Shown: piece after piece, positions 63,103-64,000 of the stretch
How positions within the stretch are numbered: position 1 is the stretch's first letter
Layout: each line of letters starts with the position of its first letter
DNA from: Gammaproteobacteria bacterium
Lineage (GTDB): Bacteria > Pseudomonadota > Gammaproteobacteria > Steroidobacterales > Rariloculaceae
Length of the DNA stretch: 64,000 bases
Direction: 5' to 3'
Assembly (NCBI GenBank): GCA_036381015.1
Contig: DASVDR010000010.1
Span: 1 to 64,000, forward strand
The notes under the pieces: generated by a model
Databases searched by the model: none
The model's input: the letters and a program-made list of their open reading frames with translations, nothing else
Told to the model about the DNA's origin: nothing
Translations under genes and position numbers: made by a program

Positions 63103-64000
63103 CCCCGCCGCCGTGACGTCAGAAACTCGGCGATCGTGTCGATCGGCACCATCTCGACGTCCGGCGATCGGCGGGCCTTGTACTCGCAGCGGCCCTCGTC
63201 GAGGGCGCGGTCGGCGACGACGACGCGATGCGGGATACCGATCAGATCGGCGTCCGCGAATTTGAATCCCGGCCTTTGCGGGCGGTCGTCGAGGAGCACG
63301 TCGAGGCCGGCGTCGCGGAGCGCGGCGTAGATCTTCTCCGCCGCGGCGCGCACGCGGTCCGATTTCTCCATGTTGATCGGAATCAGCATGACGTCGAACG
63401 GAGCGATCGGCTCGGGCCAGATGATGCCGCGCTCATCATGGTTCTGCTCGATCGCCGCGGCTACGACGCGGGTCACACCGATTCCGTAGCAGCCCATTTG
63501 CATCGGGCGGGGCCGGCCCTCGGCGTCGAGCACCGTGGCCTGCATCGCTTCGCTGTACTTCGTGCCGAGCTGGAAGATCTGCCCGACTTCGATGCCGCGA
63601 GCGATCGACAGCGCCCCGCCGCCGCCCGGGCTCGGGTCGCCGGCGACGGCGTTGCGGAGGTCCGCGACCGGCGGCAGCGGCGCATCCCGCTCCCAGTTCG
63701 CGCCGCGATAGTGATAGTCCTTGCGGTTCGCGCCGCATACGAAGTCGGCGAGCGGCGCGGCGTACTGGTCGACGTAGCCGGGCAGCTCGAGCCCGACCGG
63801 ACCGGCGAAGCCCGGCACCGCGCCCGTCGCCGCCTCGACCTCGGCCGCGCGGAGCATCGTGAGCGGCGATGCGACGCCGGGCAGCTTCTGCGCCTTCACG
63901 GCGTTCAGCTCGTGGTCGCCGCGGAGGTACAGCGCGACCGCGGGCGTGTCCGTGCCTTTCACGAGCAGCGTTTTCAGGCAGCGCTCCGGCGGAACGCCGA
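63099..64000 (-). CDS. proS: Prolyl-tRNA synthetase (C-terminal part, runs off the window)
   Basis: 300 codons from the 3' end of proS; the N-terminal part including the class II motif 1 lies right of the window. It includes the end of the YbaK-like editing insertion (YLRGDHELNAVKAQKLPG), class II motif 3 region MGCYGIGVTRVVAAAIEQNH, and the anticodon-binding domain (FDVMLIPINMEKSDRVRAAA, then GLDVLLDDRPQRPGFKFADA). The presence of the insertion marks the bacterial long ProS type. Followed by the transglycosylase gene with ATGA overlap. Confidence 0.95.
   Translation of the reverse strand, partial: GVPPERCLKTLLVKGTDTPAVALYLRGDHELNAVKAQKLPGVASPLTMLRAAEVEAATGAVPGFAGPVGLELPGYVDQYAAPLADFVCGANRKDYHYRGANWERDAPLPPVADLRNAVAGDPSPGGGGALSIARGIEVGQIFQLGTKYSEAMQATVLDAEGRPRPMQMGCYGIGVTRVVAAAIEQNHDERGIIWPEPIAPFDVMLIPINMEKSDRVRAAAEKIYAALRDAGLDVLLDDRPQRPGFKFADADLIGIPHRVVVADRALDEGRCEYKARRSPDVEMVPIDTIAEFLTSRRRG

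Overview
The window is a GC-rich (about two thirds G+C by eye), densely coded piece of a proteobacterial chromosome. Its gene order points to Gammaproteobacteria: metG next to rnfABCDGE and then nth; purM-purN next to a DUF3108 gene; a DUF2066 gene, a CDP-alcohol transferase, hda, arsC-like and wrbA together; aceE-aceF-lpdA in a row; two PilT-type ATPases. Secreted families common in environmental gammaproteobacteria (DUF5916 barrel, DUF6152, the 'GxWEGDTL' family) suggest a free-living, respiring soil or marine organism. I cannot name a genus.

Layout. 1-7.2 kb is the most accessory-looking part: an IS21 istB stub, a 1785-residue DUF4011/SF1 helicase/Vsr-like nuclease (a likely single-gene phage-defence protein) and a frameshifted secreted-protein gene. 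7.2-24.5 kb holds metabolic and envelope genes: a DUF5916 outer-membrane protein, SPW-repeat and MtfA-like proteins, DUF456 and cytochrome b561, a lipid methyltransferase, two lipoproteins, an L-2-hydroxyglutarate oxidase-like enzyme, a nitroreductase, a TetR regulator, an NTF2-like/thiolase group, a dicarboxylate symporter, proC and a MaoC hydratase. 24.7-31.9 kb holds a GAF-PAS-PAS-GGDEF-EAL protein, nadC, a PuuD-like membrane protein, the monothiol glutaredoxin, RNase T and an M17 aminopeptidase. 32-38.4 kb is the pyruvate dehydrogenase operon. 38.4-46.3 kb is metG-rnfABCDGE-nth, read leftwards. 46.4-53.6 kb holds a DUF6152 pair, an operon of HEAT-repeat Ser/Thr kinase plus two PilT-type ATPases, and mrp. 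53.65-64 kb holds a 172-bp inverted-repeat element, dcd interrupted by an intein, purine genes, the hda region, acylphosphatase, a lytic transglycosylase and the 3' end of proS.

How the genes work together. PDH feeds the TCA cycle. Rnf couples ferredoxin/NADH electron flow to an ion gradient and lies with the Fe-S enzyme Nth. PurM and PurN are consecutive roles in IMP synthesis. Hda links replication initiation to the sliding clamp. The kinase/PilT operon suggests that pilus retraction is controlled by phosphorylation. Many genes are translationally coupled by 1-4 nt overlaps (TGATG, ATGA, GTGA, TTGA), often with GTG or TTG starts.

Most notable: (1) dcd carries a 411-residue intein directly before its catalytic Ser; its splicing motifs look intact and its homing-endonuclease motifs look dead; (2) the DUF4011 helicase-nuclease beside a transposon remnant; (3) the HEAT-kinase fused to the pilus retraction operon; (4) a MITE/REP-like element with about 40-bp terminal inverted repeats. 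No tRNA, rRNA or CRISPR array was seen.
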